DNA of 64,000 nt from Mixophyes australis. Taxonomy: Eukaryota; Chordata; Amphibia; Anura; Limnodynastidae. The stretch lies in contig JAVHZZ010000005.1 in assembly GCA_036250195.1 (NCBI GenBank), forward strand, positions 187,156,948 to 187,220,947, read 5' to 3'. Below are positions 1-12,647 of the stretch, piece by piece (position 1 is the stretch's first letter; each line of letters starts with the position of its first letter). The notes beneath the pieces are model-generated. The model did not search any database. It had not been told where the DNA came from and was given only the letters and a program-made list of their open reading frames with translations. The position numbers and the translations under genes were made by a program.

Positions 1-15
1 ATATATATATATATA
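1..15. repeat. (AT)n microsatellite
   Basis: Alternating AT dinucleotides at the window edge; probably continues upstream. Confidence 0.8.
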
Positions 16-539
16 GTTATATATTTGATTATTGTTCTTTTACTCTTTATCATATTACTTTGATTTTTTTTTTGTAATGCCTTGAATCCTTAATTATATA
101 ATGACAACCAGTGTCGGACTGGGGCATGAAGGACCCACAGGTAGAATACAATGGTAGAGGCCCAGCCACTAGAGAGGCGTAACCAAAACACTTGAGGGGG
201 TGTAGTAAGCTCACAAAGGACAGCTAGCACTATAGTGTAGTAAATAAAGAATGCAGCGTGTATATAAAGAGTACACAGTATTGACCTGCCCCATAGATTG
301 GGCAGAATAGTCACCAAAGATCAGCATTGTCCCACTAGAATCAGAACATTTGACAGACTATCCTGCTCTCTCCTAACTGTTCTTGCAACTTTAACCACCT
401 GTTGCAGCTGGTTTCTTGAGTTGCTGCTTGTCTGGATCCTGGAATGTTGGGGGCCCTATTTGGAGAAAAAAGTGGGTCCAACCAGCCCTGGCGTTAAATC
501 AATAGCACCCACAATTAATACTTAGGCCTTCCTCCAGCC

Positions 540-890
540 CCAACATTAAAATAATAATAGTATTCCTATTTAATAAATAGATCTATATCCATCCAACCAA
601 CCCCAACATTTAAGCAATAGTATTCCCATTTAATAAATAAACCTATTTCCCTCCCTCCAATCAGCTCCAACAATAAATTAATAGCATTTATGTATAATAA
701 ATATACCTATTTCCCACAACTCTCACTGCCATTAAATAATTCATATTCACATTTAATAAATAGAACTCATGCTCCACAAACTCAGTTCCACATTCAATTA
801 ATAGCCCTCAAACCACCCCATCTTAAATTAATAGTCCCCACTACAAAATTAAATTGCCCCACCATCACTCCACAAACAAAATAGCATCCA
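540..890. repeat. Degenerate ~62-bp tandem repeat
   Basis: Recurring blocks built from CCAACATT, then ATAGTATTCC, then TTTAATAAATA, start near 541, 602 and 665 and decay to the right. Lies inside the hAT element. Confidence 0.55.
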
Positions 891-912
891 TTAATTAGCC
901 ACTACCTGCCTC

Positions 913-1589
913 TGTTACGAGCCGTGGCGGTACGCCGCATCCTGGCGTGAGGTAGCAGCCGAGCACGTGCATTAGTTTCAACCTTTGTAGAGGTTGTAGG
1001 GACATCCTCCAACTGCAGGGGGAGCTCTCGCATGATTCTATTTGTCACTCATACATGTTCCTGGTGGTAATATGACCTATGCTAGTTCCCAGCTAGTAAT
1101 TAATCAGCAGCCTCCTGAGGCTGATTATCAGCCCTGTCCTCCTCCTTTCTGATTTGACCATCATAGTATTTAAGGCAGTTAGGACTGGGACTCACTGCCG
1201 GTTATAGTTACTGCTTGCTGCATACTAGCCTGCTGTGTCCCTTGCTCTCTGTGCTATTTGGATTCTGATTATTGTTGCCGACCCTTGCCTGAATATCTGA
1301 CTACGATTGATTGCCTGTGCCCCTTGATCTTTTGCCTGGACTCTTACGCTGCTGTTCTGCCTGTGACATCTGACCTCGGCTTGTTTATTGAATTCTCTGT
1401 TTGCTGCCTGCCCTCGACCCTTGCCTGGACTTCCCTCTGTCTTCCTGGGTTCCCCCCAGCCGGTACGCATCTCGCGACCCTCTGTTAGTCTGCAGCCAAG
1501 TCTGTCCCCACCACTAGGGGCAACAGTGAATACCAGACTCTCAGAGCAGACTCCGGGCTTTGCTGTACTGGTTTTAGGGGTTCCTAACA
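913..1589 (+). mobile_element. Solo LTR (Ty3/Gypsy-like), 677 bp, 5-bp TSD GCCTC
   Basis: Begins TGTTACGAG and ends CCTAACA (TG...CA with short inverted ends). It is flanked by GCCTC at 908-912 and 1590-1594, a perfect 5-bp TSD. A TATTTAAG box at 1167-1174 matches the TATA box of the Gypsy LTRs at 20-25 kb, giving a predicted plus-strand start near 1197. No second LTR or internal region is present, so it is a recombined solo LTR nested in the hAT element. Family assignment to Gypsy is inferred from the LTR style. Confidence 0.85.
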
Positions 1590-2245
1590 GCCTCACACAC
1601 ACTACATTGCCACAAATCCCCTGTGTTATCACATACACACTACATTTCCACAAACCCCCTGTGCCATCACACACAACATTTTCACAAGCTCCCTGTGCCA
1701 TCACACACAATACATTGCCACAGGCCTCCTGTGCCATCACACATATTACATTTCCACAAGCCCCTGTGCCATTACACACACATTACTGTGCCCCTTCATC
1801 ACCATGCTGTGCCCTCCATGTTGCTTTTGCTCCCCCCTTGACCTGCCCCCCTTCATCACACTGTCATGCTGATTTAGCTCCCCCCTTCTCTTGCCCCTCC
1901 TCATCACACTTTGCCATGCTGCTTTTGCTCCCCCCTTCATCACCCTGTGCCATGCTGCTTTTGCTCTCCCTCTTCATTAGACTGTGTAATCCTGCTTTCC
2001 CTCCTTTCATCACTCTCTACAATCCTAATTCCCCCCCTTCATCACTCTGTGCCATCTTGCTGCCTCCCCCTCATCACTCTGTAGCATCCTGCTTCCCCAC
2101 CCTTCATCACTCTGTGCCATCCTGCTTCCCCCCTCCCTTCATAATTCTGTGCCATCATGCTCCCCCTCTTCATCACTATGTGCCATCCTGATCCCCCCCA
2201 TTCATCACTATGTGCCATCCTGCTTTCCTCCCCATGCATCCGTTG
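1590..2245. repeat. C/T-rich minisatellite (two unit types)
   Basis: First part (about 1595-1790) repeats a unit containing CACACTACATTTCCACAAGC and CCTGTGCCATCA. The second part repeats TTCATCACTCTGTGCCATCC plus a C-rich run, in units of roughly 35-45 bp. It creates long spurious reading frames on both strands. Confidence 0.75.
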
Positions 2246-2522
2246 ATTTGCTTACCTTCCTATTGGTTTCATTTTTCTCTTCTCTTTTCTTCTCTTCTTG
2301 TCTTCTGTTTTCTTGCTTGCTCGCTGGCTCCTCTCTGCGCAGCTCCTCACTGAATATCGGGTGTGACGTGATGACATTCAGTGCGCGTTGGCGTCGCGAT
2401 CATATTTATTTTTTTAAAGTACTCTGCTCCCTTCACCAAAGAAGAGGGTGAAACCCTCAGACGTAAGGGCCCACCGGGGAATACCCCGGCACCCAGCGGT
2501 CCAGTCCGACCCTGATGACAAC

Positions 2523-5500
2523 TGTTGAATGTTTTTGTTCTGCAAAATGTCTTAAAGTCTTCAATAAATAGTTTGGGGGGTGGGGAGATTGGTAATGTGC
2601 CAGGTATTTACTTAACATAATGCTTGTTACATCTGTACACCGTTAACACCTCTCTACTTCAAAATGTATTGATCTCTGCAAACAATGCTATTCTTTCTTT
2701 AAATGTATGTGCTCATCTGTGTGTGGCTGTACAGTTCTTTTTATACATCGTTAAATATTACATTTTATATCATTTAAAATAATGATAATTTAAATTAAAA
2801 GCATGTAATGAAATTGAGTGTTACAAATAGAAATATGCAAATCGAGAACAGGGAAATTGCATAACATACCATAAAATATAATTTGATATAATGATTAAAA
2901 CAAGTAGCATTTCTGAGTAATGCTAACATTAAACAGACCAGCCCATATTGCCAGTAACTGTCATTAATCATTACACACTCAGTCAGGTACACAAGAGAAA
3001 TATACCGCACCAGGTGGATCCTAGTTCTCCTAGAGATATGTGTCTAATTATCTTTATTCTTAATAGATTGTTTATATTTACAATATTTTGCCAATCAAAT
3101 CTAGGAGTGGTGCACCCACACACAAACAACAATAAGCATAGATATAGAGGGAAAAAGTGTATAGGCGGGGCATTAAGGACACCAATTTTAATAAAACAAA
3201 TATTATACTTTATTGATATGCATTAAAACAATGATATTACATGTCATTAATAAGATGAATTAGCGAAATATTAAAAATAGGATATGCAACAAGTGGACCA
3301 AAAAACTGAACTGTTAAAACTAGCATGGAAAACACTGCTAGATTGCGCCTCACAGCTCCAAGTTATATGTTATAATGATATGTAATAAAGCCTACAATAC
3401 TCGCATATAGAGTCTCCCTATTGCTTCTGATATGCGGGTAATGAACAGTCTCTGCTAACCAAACAATACTTATAGCTGAATGGAATAAATTTGAAAAGGG
3501 TATAAGTACAACTAGAGTAATTCTTTTCATCTAACTCTAATTGGCATTATCTTATATCGATCCCTGTGATCAGCGCATCCACATAGATATAAATGTATGT
3601 ACACTGATGAGGGTAGAGACTGTATGTCAGGAGGCTATGAGGATACAGAGATCCACCCTGAGTGTTGGTTTTTGGCGTGGATCATACAAGATACTATATT
3701 ATATCTTCTCCTTTGTTGGAGCTATTTATAAGAATTCCTACACAGAGTTATCGTGACTTCTTACTCTAACACTTTACTGACACTTATAAATCCCCCTAAT
3801 ATTAATGCGGTAACGTAATTTAATAAAATTAAGGAATATAGTAGATTTTTGGACTGGAGGCGCGTCGCCTTGACACACGCCATGTTTCCCTCAACACCAG
3901 TTTCACGAACGCTCAGCCTGTCCCAGATACAGCAATCTGCGCAGCTGGCCTGGACTGGCGTCACTTTAGTCACTTGAATACATCTTTTCTGCCACCACAA
4001 AGGATTTATTAAGGTGTCCTTACATTCACCAGAAGCTCTAATTAATGTTTCACACTTTAATCACATAAAGATGTAGCATGAGCCTCTCTGGGCTTCGTGA
4101 GTTCAAAGAATCACGGAGAATACACTAGATTAAATTTATGCAATCTGAAAAATGTTTCCAGGGCTTATTTATAAAAATTAATAACAAGACAGATAATATG
4201 TTGCACAAATGAGTTTTAGAAAATAAAATAGGAAATAAAATCAGAGCCACTACTTACTAGTTAAGACCTGATGTGTAAGGGAACACAGTTGAGAAGTATG
4301 AGACATTTCAGTCTTGATAGACCCCCTCATCAAATGCACACTCTGATGTCTAAAGCAGAAGATTTTAAACCCTTTTTTCCACATAGCCCCCAACCTCCAC
4401 CGTTGGAGATTAGCTGTCAATAAAGACAGATTGATCTCCCAAATGTCAAAGAGTTTTCAAAGTGCTAGGGATGTCCTGAGATCGGAATGTTCACAGGGCC
4501 TTGAGTATTCACCTCTGCTCAGGCTAGATGGTTTACAACTTTGGGCTTCAAACTCCTCCAAGACCCTATCTCTCCCTGGTATGGCTATTTCAAAAGACTA
4601 AGGACACTTGCATAAGTTCAAACTCATGTCATCTAGCAAAGCACACATTGAGATTACATTACAAGGTTACATAAAATTTTCACATGGTCATACATGAATT
4701 CAACAGAAATTAACAATCAATAATTAGATATACTACATAATCATCACAACAAGAAAGATAACAGAACATATATTGAGGCTGCAAAAGTACTGTTATGAAA
4801 GTCAACTTTACCATCGGTAGGGTGACCAGTGGTCACACATTGATGTATAGGGCAAAATAAAACAAAGCTCTATCACTTTTTGCTCTTTTGCAAATCTACC
4901 CTTTAGTTAGTTTGTCATTAAATTTCCCTATAAGTAACCACAAGCTGCACAGAATTAAAACATTTTAGCTTCAGGATATAACACACCTGTCTGTTCTGGT
5001 GCTCCTAGAAAGTCCAGATGGCTGTGGGGATTTGGCCCCGTTTAATGTTTTTCTGCTCATTCTGCCTCTACTATCATCAGTGTGTGCTTTAACTGGAAAT
5101 CTCTAGTGCAGACCCTGTCAGGTGATCCCCTTTCATGAGTCACATGGCTATGCACTTTAGTTTCTGATTTCTGAAATAATTAATCAGCCACTGCACCTCA
5201 TCCCAACCTTACGTATGGACGGATATTGCACTTACCCTAGACACTTGTGTCAAATTTTGATACTATTTGGAGTGACGTGACCTGACCTAATCTGATCTCT
5301 CTTCTTTTCTCTGATCGCTTTTTATACACTACTTAATACCTGGATATCGAACTTGTTACCTCTGCCCCTACCCCTACAGCCTACATATTGACTACTCGAC
5401 CTGTTGCTTAAACTTAGCACCTTATTTTCAAGCAGGATTTGACTCTGCCAGCATTGGGGCAGGATCCATTTCTAGTACTCCAACTCAGTATGGTGGGTTT

Positions 5501-5700
5501 TTTTGTGCCTGGCAAGCCGGCAGAATGGCATATCATACTTAAAGCACAAATAAACCATAACATTTTAAGGCTTGGGCCTCTGTTACCCCAAAAAAATGCT
5601 AAAAAAGCAGTCTAAAGTAGAGCCAGTAGACCATTTAACCCTTTATTCCATTGGCCTTGACATTTATATATACAGTGTATTTGGGCACCATGGTGGTGAT
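2523..5700. other. No gene recognised; AT-rich sequence with unassigned repeat-like stretches
   Basis: All frames are short and none resembles a known family. The section 5270-5400 (C/T-rich, with a CTTTTTATACACTAC run) has the look of a decayed LTR tail. About 3100-3260 ends in an ATTATACTTTATTGATAT stretch reminiscent of Penelope-like ends elsewhere in the window. Neither could be confirmed. Confidence 0.4.
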
Positions 5701-5706
5701 CTCTAC

Positions 5707-5746
5707 TCCCCCCCCGCCCCCCCCCCCACACACACACACACACACT
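5707..5746. repeat. Poly-C / (CA)n microsatellite
   Basis: A C run interrupted by one G is followed by about ten CA units. Confidence 0.85.
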
Positions 5747-5989
5747 CCTTATCTCCCGCCTTCCTCCTACATCCCCTTCTTCCTCTTTACCAGGTATCTA
5801 CACTATGTTTTGTTTTTATGTGTTTCTTGACATCCTTGTTAACTTTTTTCAATTTTGGATTCTCTGACTCTGCATCTTTTTTTGTTGTGGTTGTATTATG
5901 TTTTTTTTAAACCTGCTAAATAAATAAGTAAAAAATAAAAAATAAAGTAGAACCAAAATGTGAACTTTATTACAGCCTGTCAATTGAAT

Positions 5990-6195
5990 ACAGAAACAGA
6001 TTTTTTTTTTATTAACCTTTATTATTAACTGCAACCATTTTTACACAGCTCAGCACCCTGATTTTTCAGGCACAATTTCACTGCCCAATTAGGCTTATAG
6101 TCTGGATCTGAGAAACAAGGAGACATGACTTGTCCAAGGTCATAAGAATCAAGTCTCTCAATGTCATTTTGTGCAATCAGTTCCCTTAACCTTTG
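5990..6195 (-). mobile_element. MIR/CORE-like SINE fragment
   Basis: Read on the minus strand it contains TGACCTTGGACAAGTCATG, then a CTCAGATCC-like segment, then a tail resembling AGCCTAATTGGGCAGTG and GTGCTGAGCTGTGTAAAA. This is the order seen in MIR-type vertebrate SINEs. Diverged, without visible Pol III boxes or TSD. Confidence 0.5.
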
Positions 6196-6199
6196 ACTT

Positions 6200-6639
6200 A
6201 TTCCTACTCACCCCTTATTTAGTTAATAAATTATTGATCAGATAACACATTACAGTGCCTATATAAAACGGGCACACAAGGACATATAATAAACATAAGC
6301 AAATAATATCAAACACATTGGAAAAAAACCAGGAACCATTTCTACTAGCATGCCTGCACTTATGGAGAGTCTACATCTGAAGACTGGGATATGCTAATTA
6401 TAATCTTCTTATTCCATAAGCATACGTATAATTTTGGATCATTTTAAAGTAAAGCAATCTAATTGTGCTACAGCTTAGGCCCGTCCAATGTATAATATGT
6501 CTAGTGGGCAAGCCTAGACAGATATTATGGCATGTCACTACACCTCACTCAACCTTACTAAAATTATAACAACTGCCAAGTGCTTTTGCAGTTTTGTGGT
6601 TTATAAATTACAATTTCTGTCCCAGAATATAAAGAAAAC
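6200..6639. other. No feature recognised
   Basis: AT-rich sequence with only short frames. Confidence 0.4.
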
Positions 6640-7615
6640 CAGGGGTATAGGAACGACAATTTTCATGGGGGAAGGGTGGGGCAAGGACTCCTATAGGACT
6701 TGGAGCTCCTTTTTCTTGCGTTTGGTATCTTGTTTTATGACAGTTGTAACAGTTACTGTAGATACACAGAGACTCCCAATCCTGGGGTAAATGTATCAAT
6801 ATGCGGGTTCTTCAACACCCGCGTGTTCAGCCTCTTCCGCGATTAAATTTCAAGCGGCGCTGCATTGTAAAGGGAAGTTAACCCTTTACAATGCAGCGCC
6901 GCTTGAAATTTAATTGCGGAAGAGGCTGAACACGCGGGTGTTGAAGAACCCGCATATTGATACATTTACCCCCCTATGTTAATTTGTGTCAGTGTTTCAG
7001 GAGTTGGCCAAAAATGTATTTATATATTATTAAATAAATATTATTATTATTAATATTAATTACCAATTAGTACAATAGCTGTTAGAAAGATAGATAAATT
7101 CAATTGTTCATCTTAAAAATGTATATTTTTCATAGGCACCAACCTAGTTTTTATTCAGATTTCATTGACAGCCTAATCTCATTTGATTGGCAGTATTTTT
7201 AAATCTATAGTCAATGTCTCACTGGTTAAGGTAAATAAATTCAGATATGCTATATATCATGTTTGTTACTGGAAGCACAGCACGAAATTCAGCGAAAAAG
7301 TAAAGGGAATAGCTAGTTATTCATCATCAATGCAGGTTATTTATTAAATGTTTATGAACGGAACACTTAGCATTTTTTAAATAAACAAATCATTCAATCT
7401 CTATTAAATCTATACTAATGCAATCTAAATTAAATACAATTTGGTAATTATACTAAGACAATCTATAATTTAAAAAAGTTTCATAACTTTAGAACAGATA
7501 CCATGACTTCAGAAAGTAGCGTGAAGGCTTTTGTTCATAGGGGGCAAAACACAGTCTTTGCCCACCCAACAGAAATCATAGGGAGGCAACTGCCCCCTTG
7601 GTTTCTACACCCCTG
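6640..7615 (-). mobile_element. hAT-family element, copy 1 (TIR CAGGGGTGTAGGAAC)
   Basis: Left end CAGGGGTATAGGAAC; right end reversed CAGGGGTGTAGAAACC. Flanks AAGAAAAC and CAGAAAGC match at 6 of 8 positions, fitting an eroded 8-bp hAT TSD. It is the reverse complement of the copy at 13699-14505 over most of its length. Non-coding and interrupted by the hairpin MITE at 6784-6972. Confidence 0.75.
6784..6972. mobile_element. Hairpin MITE with 91-bp arms and 3-bp TSD CCT
   Basis: Arms 6784-6874 and 6882-6972 pair with a single visible mismatch around a 7-nt loop (AAGTTAA). It is flanked by CCT at 6781-6783 and 6973-6975. The uninterrupted sequence of the host hAT family at 14.35 kb shows the empty site, confirming insertion and TSD. 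It has no coding capacity; superfamily not assigned. Confidence 0.9.
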
Positions 7616-7969
7616 CAGAAAGCCTAGATTATTCAAATGGGGAAGGTTTAAAATTGGGTTATAGTGCCCATAAAATAAACTAAATAACTGATATGTGCAA
7701 CAATACATCAATATATAATTTAATTAACAATTAAAATTATGGATGGTAGAAATTCCATACACTTTTAATCAACTATTAAATGCAAAGCTTCTAATTGAAT
7801 CATTAAAATATATGTAATACACATTTCTAGTAACATTTATTCGTTGGTTAAATATAAATACTACTTGAACATTTGCAACACAACAAATCTTTGATGACTT
7901 TTGATAAACGTTTTGATAAATGTTGTAAACCATTTTTTTTATTGACTACTTGAAAGTTAACACTGTGTA
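7616..7969. other. No feature recognised
   Basis: AT-rich, no coding signal. Confidence 0.4.
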
Positions 7970-8397
7970 AAGCTGGGTACAGCATTTTCACCCGATTATC
8001 GTGCCAATCACACGATAAACGGCTGTTAGGTCCGATATTGCATTAGTGTGTATGCTCCTGCGATCATGTTTTATCGTACCAAAGCACATCGTGTCGTTTC
8101 ATTTTATTTTAGAATTGGATTAAAAATCTCTATAAACGATGGAACGATGTCGGGCAAATTCTGAAGTATGTATGCACTCACAACCAGCTGTGTAGGCAGA
8201 TCTCCATAGATTTTACAGGGTCGCGATCTTTTCAGTAGATGGTTATCACAGATGAAGAGCACAGATCTGAAGGTAAATTGTGTAAAATAGTATAAGTGTG
8301 TACGCACATGTCGGCATGCTGATCTGGACTTTCAGTCGTTGGTAAAATCGTTAACGATATCGCATCGGGAGATTTTTCTGTGGTGTGTACCTAGCTT
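7970..8397. mobile_element. MITE-like repeat, AAGCTGGGTAC family, copy 1
   Basis: Starts AAGCTGGGTACAGC and ends with reversed AAGCTAGGTACACACC. The interior is rich in inverted CGAT-containing words (CGATTATCG, CGATAAACG, ATCGTTAACGATATCG). A partial second copy starts at 11086. Class not determined. Confidence 0.65.
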
Positions 8398-8719
8398 AAC
8401 ATTTCATTACACTACAATTGTTTCAGTTGAAGGTCAACTCTTTTTTGCACAACTGTTACTTATCTATTGGCAACTAGGTTTGTATGAAACCATATGCATT
8501 CTGTTTACTGCAACCCAATCAAATTTTAACTCAAAATTTGTGGATCACAGCAAAGTTCATAAATTTATTATGTTTGATTTGCCAGACCCCAGTGTGGAAG
8601 GTTTTAGTAGCTAGATTTGCATAAATTGAACTTCTATAAGCCTGAGGGTGCGTGTGTCTGTAAGAAAATAGGATGTTGGCTAAGGGATTATGCTTAATAA
8701 GATATTGAGACAAGATGGA

Positions 8720-9400
8720 CCTTCTATGCCACCCTGTCCGTGCTGCTGGGGAACACCTGGGCTTGCCTTGCCACCGTCCCCTTTCTTTATCTCAAATTGC
8801 ACCCCTCTAAATGCAGCAGGAGGGGCTTTCTGCTGCCCTCACTAGGCTCCTTCACCTGCACCTAGCACCGCTTCCTTCTGGGTATCTCTCGCTGCTAGGG
8901 TACCCCGTCGCTGGGCACCTGGGCTTGTACCCCTGACCTCTTCCTTTAGATCACGGTTGCTGTGGATATTTCCCTTATAGCTTATTACAATGACCAGAGC
9001 TGCAAGGTAGTGGGTAGAGTGTTGGTACTAGAATGCTGGGTCCTATCCTCGGATTACATTGGTCTAATCTGTATGTCACAGGAATTGTCACAGATAAGTA
9101 GGCATCAAAGCAGGATCTTGAAGCAGTAATGTTTATTAGCTCAAGTGTCCTAATAAGGACAGATACACTAGTTTGTGGTACTAGTGATCTTCAGAAGGTA
9201 CAGATGGTATAATACTACTACATTACATAGTCAAACAGAATGCTTTTTACACAGATTTACACAGATACCCTGGCAGGAGGTAATCCAGCCTCTTGCCACT
9301 CTAACCAATCCAGGTGCTTCATGCATCCTGCACATAAATCAGCCTGGAGGGGTTTAACACCTTTTTACATTGCTACTAGTGGCACCACAACATCTGAGGT
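8720..9400 (-). mobile_element. Possible decayed LTR on the minus strand
   Basis: On the minus strand an AATAAA signal (9132-9137) is followed by about 65 bp that end TGTGACAATTCCTGTGACA, a layout typical of an LTR R-U5 end. Boundaries, TSD and a partner LTR were not found. The upstream part (8720-8960 on the plus strand) is C/T-rich and unassigned. Confidence 0.3.
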
Positions 9401-11083
9401 TTTATATTGAATGTTTACCATCAGGATATAACATCTTCTCTAATTTTGCTTTTCCTACAATTTAATTTGCAAAATTCACATTAATCTGTGATCACTTGCA
9501 TCCTGAGTCTTACAAACATAGGAAGTCTACCAGCAAGTCTAATTACCCCCTCCTGTGCTTTCAGGCTCAAAAGATGTGTTGGTCACTCAGCCGTGAAAAG
9601 GTCTGATTAACATGAGATTATCTGTCTCCAGACAGTTGCAAAAAACACATCCCCTGCACACATATGCCTACTTGGGATTTCCTCTAGCAAAGTTACCAAA
9701 CCCAAACATGACATACTGTCTCTGAAATCAATACATTTCCATACAAAACATAAACCAATATAAAAAGATAAGCCCATTTACAATTATATAAATTGGTGCC
9801 TACACCACTAATTGAAATAAATTTCTACAATACATTATTTATACGTGATCCAGCCACAGATATGTTGTCTTATGTTTAGAGAATAGGCCTATTATAGTCA
9901 AGAAAGTTAAATTAAATTAAACTTCTGATATGTGAAATTACCAAAAATAAAGGAATGTGTACTGGTACCATTTTCTCCATTAAGTCTTATTATGTATTGT
10001 GTATGTTTCATATGTTATATATGTTTCTCTTTTTCATTGTTTCAAGCTATAAATATATGTAATAAATTAGCTAGAGGGAGAGTACCCTATACATTGCCTG
10101 GTTAACCTTTGCTGGGATGAACTGTATCCCTTGTGCATGTCTAAATTCTAAATAAAATAGACTCATTCACAATCTATTTAGTTTTTTTAGAGTTTGCCTA
10201 TGAAGCAGGTATAGCATTGCTTGAAAAATCATACTTGATTCATACTTCATTCAGACTTGAAATGCATTATTTCTAAAGCTAGAATTTTTCTTAATGTGCT
10301 CTAGGATGCGCCCTGCTGTACTTTTTCCCCTCTGTATAATATTTCCAGCAGTGATGGTTGGTGGCCAAAGCCGTAGCTGGGTTGGAATTTTCCTGTGAAA
10401 TTATTACAAACTTTTAGTGAATATGAGAAACCCACAACAATCAACATGCCTATCATAATCACACCCATCACCATCAGTCAGGACAACAAAGTTAGGTATA
10501 CAATTAACATGTTGATTTTTATTTATAGAACTGAAGTCTAGTTTGTCAGTTCTTGCGTGATTCTCCCAAAAAAGACTCTCCGTCTCCCAAAACAGACTGC
10601 CCTTTTTATGTTCACCCATGCAGTTTATTTCTGATTCATAAAGTGACCATGACTATTATCTTTATGTTTTCTGTATACTGTAGGACTCCTGCCTCTTGCT
10701 TGCATCTAAGCATACAACAACATATTCATTTAGATTTTACTATACTTTGAAAAGAAATGAACATCTGCTTAATTAGCTTGTAAATTTGTTTTAAACACAT
10801 TTTATTGTACATTTGTGTTTTATTTTCCTTGGATTGTAATTGCACTCAAGGTTATTCATTAATAAGACATTGAAATAGTTGACACCAGAAGACATTAATT
10901 GGTAATTGCGAGATGTAAATTATTGTATGTAATGCGCTAAGCTTGAAATGCTCATTCAGTATTGCCAGAACGATCAGAGCTGTTTAATTCCTCTCTACCT
11001 TGTCATCATCTGTTCTTCAATGGCATTAGCCTAAAGTGACCAATACACATTTTAAAATTTTACCTTTCTGATCAAGAAACAAA
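9401..11083. other. No gene or repeat recognised
   Basis: AT-rich sequence, short frames only. Confidence 0.4.
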
Positions 11084-11085
11084 GT

Positions 11086-11355
11086 AAAGCTGGGTACACA
11101 CTGAAGAATCTTTCCAACCAACGTGCTATCTCAAACAATTATACCTACAACTGAAGGTCCGATCAGTCTGGCGATTCATGCATACACACTGACACGATTT
11201 AAACAATATGGAAAATATAGAACCAACCAAATGAGGCGACAATCGTCCATTTGGGCAGACTTTCGACCATCGTGTCACTACACACACTGACCTGACTTTC
11301 GAACGAGCGGTTGTATGTCGGCTGGTTGAGCTGATTATTGGACAAAAACTGTACT
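11086..11355. mobile_element. MITE-like repeat, AAGCTGGGTAC family, copy 2 (partial)
   Basis: Left end AAAGCTGGGTACACACTG as in the copy at 7970. The interior carries GTGTCACTACACACACTGACC-type words. The right terminus is not recognisable. Confidence 0.6.
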
Positions 11356-11387
11356 AAGATCAGCTATCAGAACTCTTCATAGGGGGT

Positions 11388-11600
11388 CTCATTTACAGTT
11401 AGGAGCAAAGCAAAAAAAGGTGCAAATTTGCTTCTGGACAAACCATGTCACAATGCAAGTTATGCAAACGTATTTGATTTTTTTTTTTGCATGCAGGGTA
11501 AACACTGCCTATATTTGTATGTAGCACACATATACTGGACAGCTTTCCTAATACATTGCATATTAAAGTTGAGTTAAGATACAGCCCCTCCTGACTCAAA
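11388..11600. mobile_element. MITE-A fragment (degenerate)
   Basis: Contains the MITE-A landmarks GGAGCAAAGCAAAAAAAGG, GGACAAACCATGTCACAATG and TGTAGCACACATA in the same order as intact copies. Ends lost. Confidence 0.6.
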
Positions 11601-11601
11601 G

Positions 11602-11730
11602 GGGGGAATTCAATTAGCCGCGATGTTCTTCAGACCATTGCCGCTGCGCATTTTTACCGTTACTATGGCAAATTGTCGCCTCTACGGAAAAATGAGCAGA
11701 GATTTCTGTAAAAATCTCTCTGCATTGTTT
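11602..11730. mobile_element. MITE-B left-half fragment
   Basis: Starts GGGGGGAATTCAATTAGCC and contains ACCGTTACTATGG and AAAAATGAGCAGAGATTT, as in other MITE-B copies (46624, 63157). The right half is missing. Confidence 0.6.
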
Positions 11731-12640
11731 TTAATTTCCCTCCCTGCACTCCAAGATGGTTTAACAAAGATGCAATTTGCTCTGTTTTTTTATTTGCTCC
11801 TAAAAAATATAATTGTGACATAAATATATGTAAATTAACCTGTTAAATAAATCTTTATGTTTGATGGCGAGCTCACTGGTGTCACATGACTTATTTTGAA
11901 AGTATTCCTTGAAACGATGTCACTGATGGCAAAACACACATTGGTATGAGGAACACTTCATAAAAGCATTTTCTCAGTTTAAAATTAAACTTCTAAACTA
12001 TAAACTTGTTTTTATAAGGAATAACACACCCCTATTGTAAAATTAAAAGGATATTAAAAGGATATTAAGATTTTAGCAGTTCTTAGCCAACCCCATATGT
12101 GACAATTGAATAAAGGTGGAAGATAAGTTGCAAGGGGAGAATGAGGCAGGCATATGTGATGTATGCCCTTTCCAATGTCCCTTTGTCACATGTTCATCCA
12201 CCATTCTCCACTTGTCACATGTGGCCCATGTTCCTCCACCCCTTACCTGCTGTTATGGAGAAGGGTTCTGGTCTTCACAGAAGCTCCCACTTCTGCCTGC
12301 TCCATGGGGACTGAAACTACGTACAGAGCATCAGTGATTCCCAATGATGTTGTTTCCACTGCTCTGCACAGACCACTCACATCATGTAGTGCAGCGCTCT
12401 GACCCCTACTCCAACAAACACAACAGCAAGGTAGGTGCTGCTGGCAGAGTGGGAGAGCAGCATGAAACACGACATACCTCTTGACAAATTCCTAACTGTG
12501 CCAGATAGTTCCACAAGGTTGCCACTGCCAGCTGGAATCAGGACAGTTGGCAAACTGTACAACTCTGTCCTGTCTGTTCTTGCAGCTTTGATAACCTGCT
12601 GCTGAGAGCCTGTGTGTGGCGTCTTTGGGGTCTATTTATT
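11731..12640. other. No gene recognised
   Basis: 12530-12610 resembles sequence inside the hAT element near 360-430 (GTTCTTGCAGCTTTGATAAC versus GTTCTTGCAACTTTAACCAC) and may be a fragment of the same family. Confidence 0.35.
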
Positions 12641-12647
12641 AAATATT

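Larger units (their letters stand above)
109..2514. mobile_element. hAT-type non-autonomous DNA transposon with 8-bp TSD
   Basis: Ends are CAGTGTCGGACTGG on the left and, reversed, CAGGGTCGGACTGG on the right, the CAGNG-type terminal inverted repeat (TIR) of hAT elements. Both sides are flanked by ATGACAAC (101-108 and 2515-2522), a perfect 8-bp TSD, the hAT hallmark. The 2.4-kb interior has no transposase. It holds a ~62-bp degenerate tandem repeat, a solo LTR (913-1589) and a C/T-rich minisatellite. Reading frames across 1388-2191 are products of the minisatellite and not a gene. Confidence 0.88.

Noticed and set aside
1388..2191. 267-aa plus-strand reading frame
   Set aside because: It runs from solo LTR sequence into the C/T-rich minisatellite; low-complexity His/Pro/Ser product with no domain.
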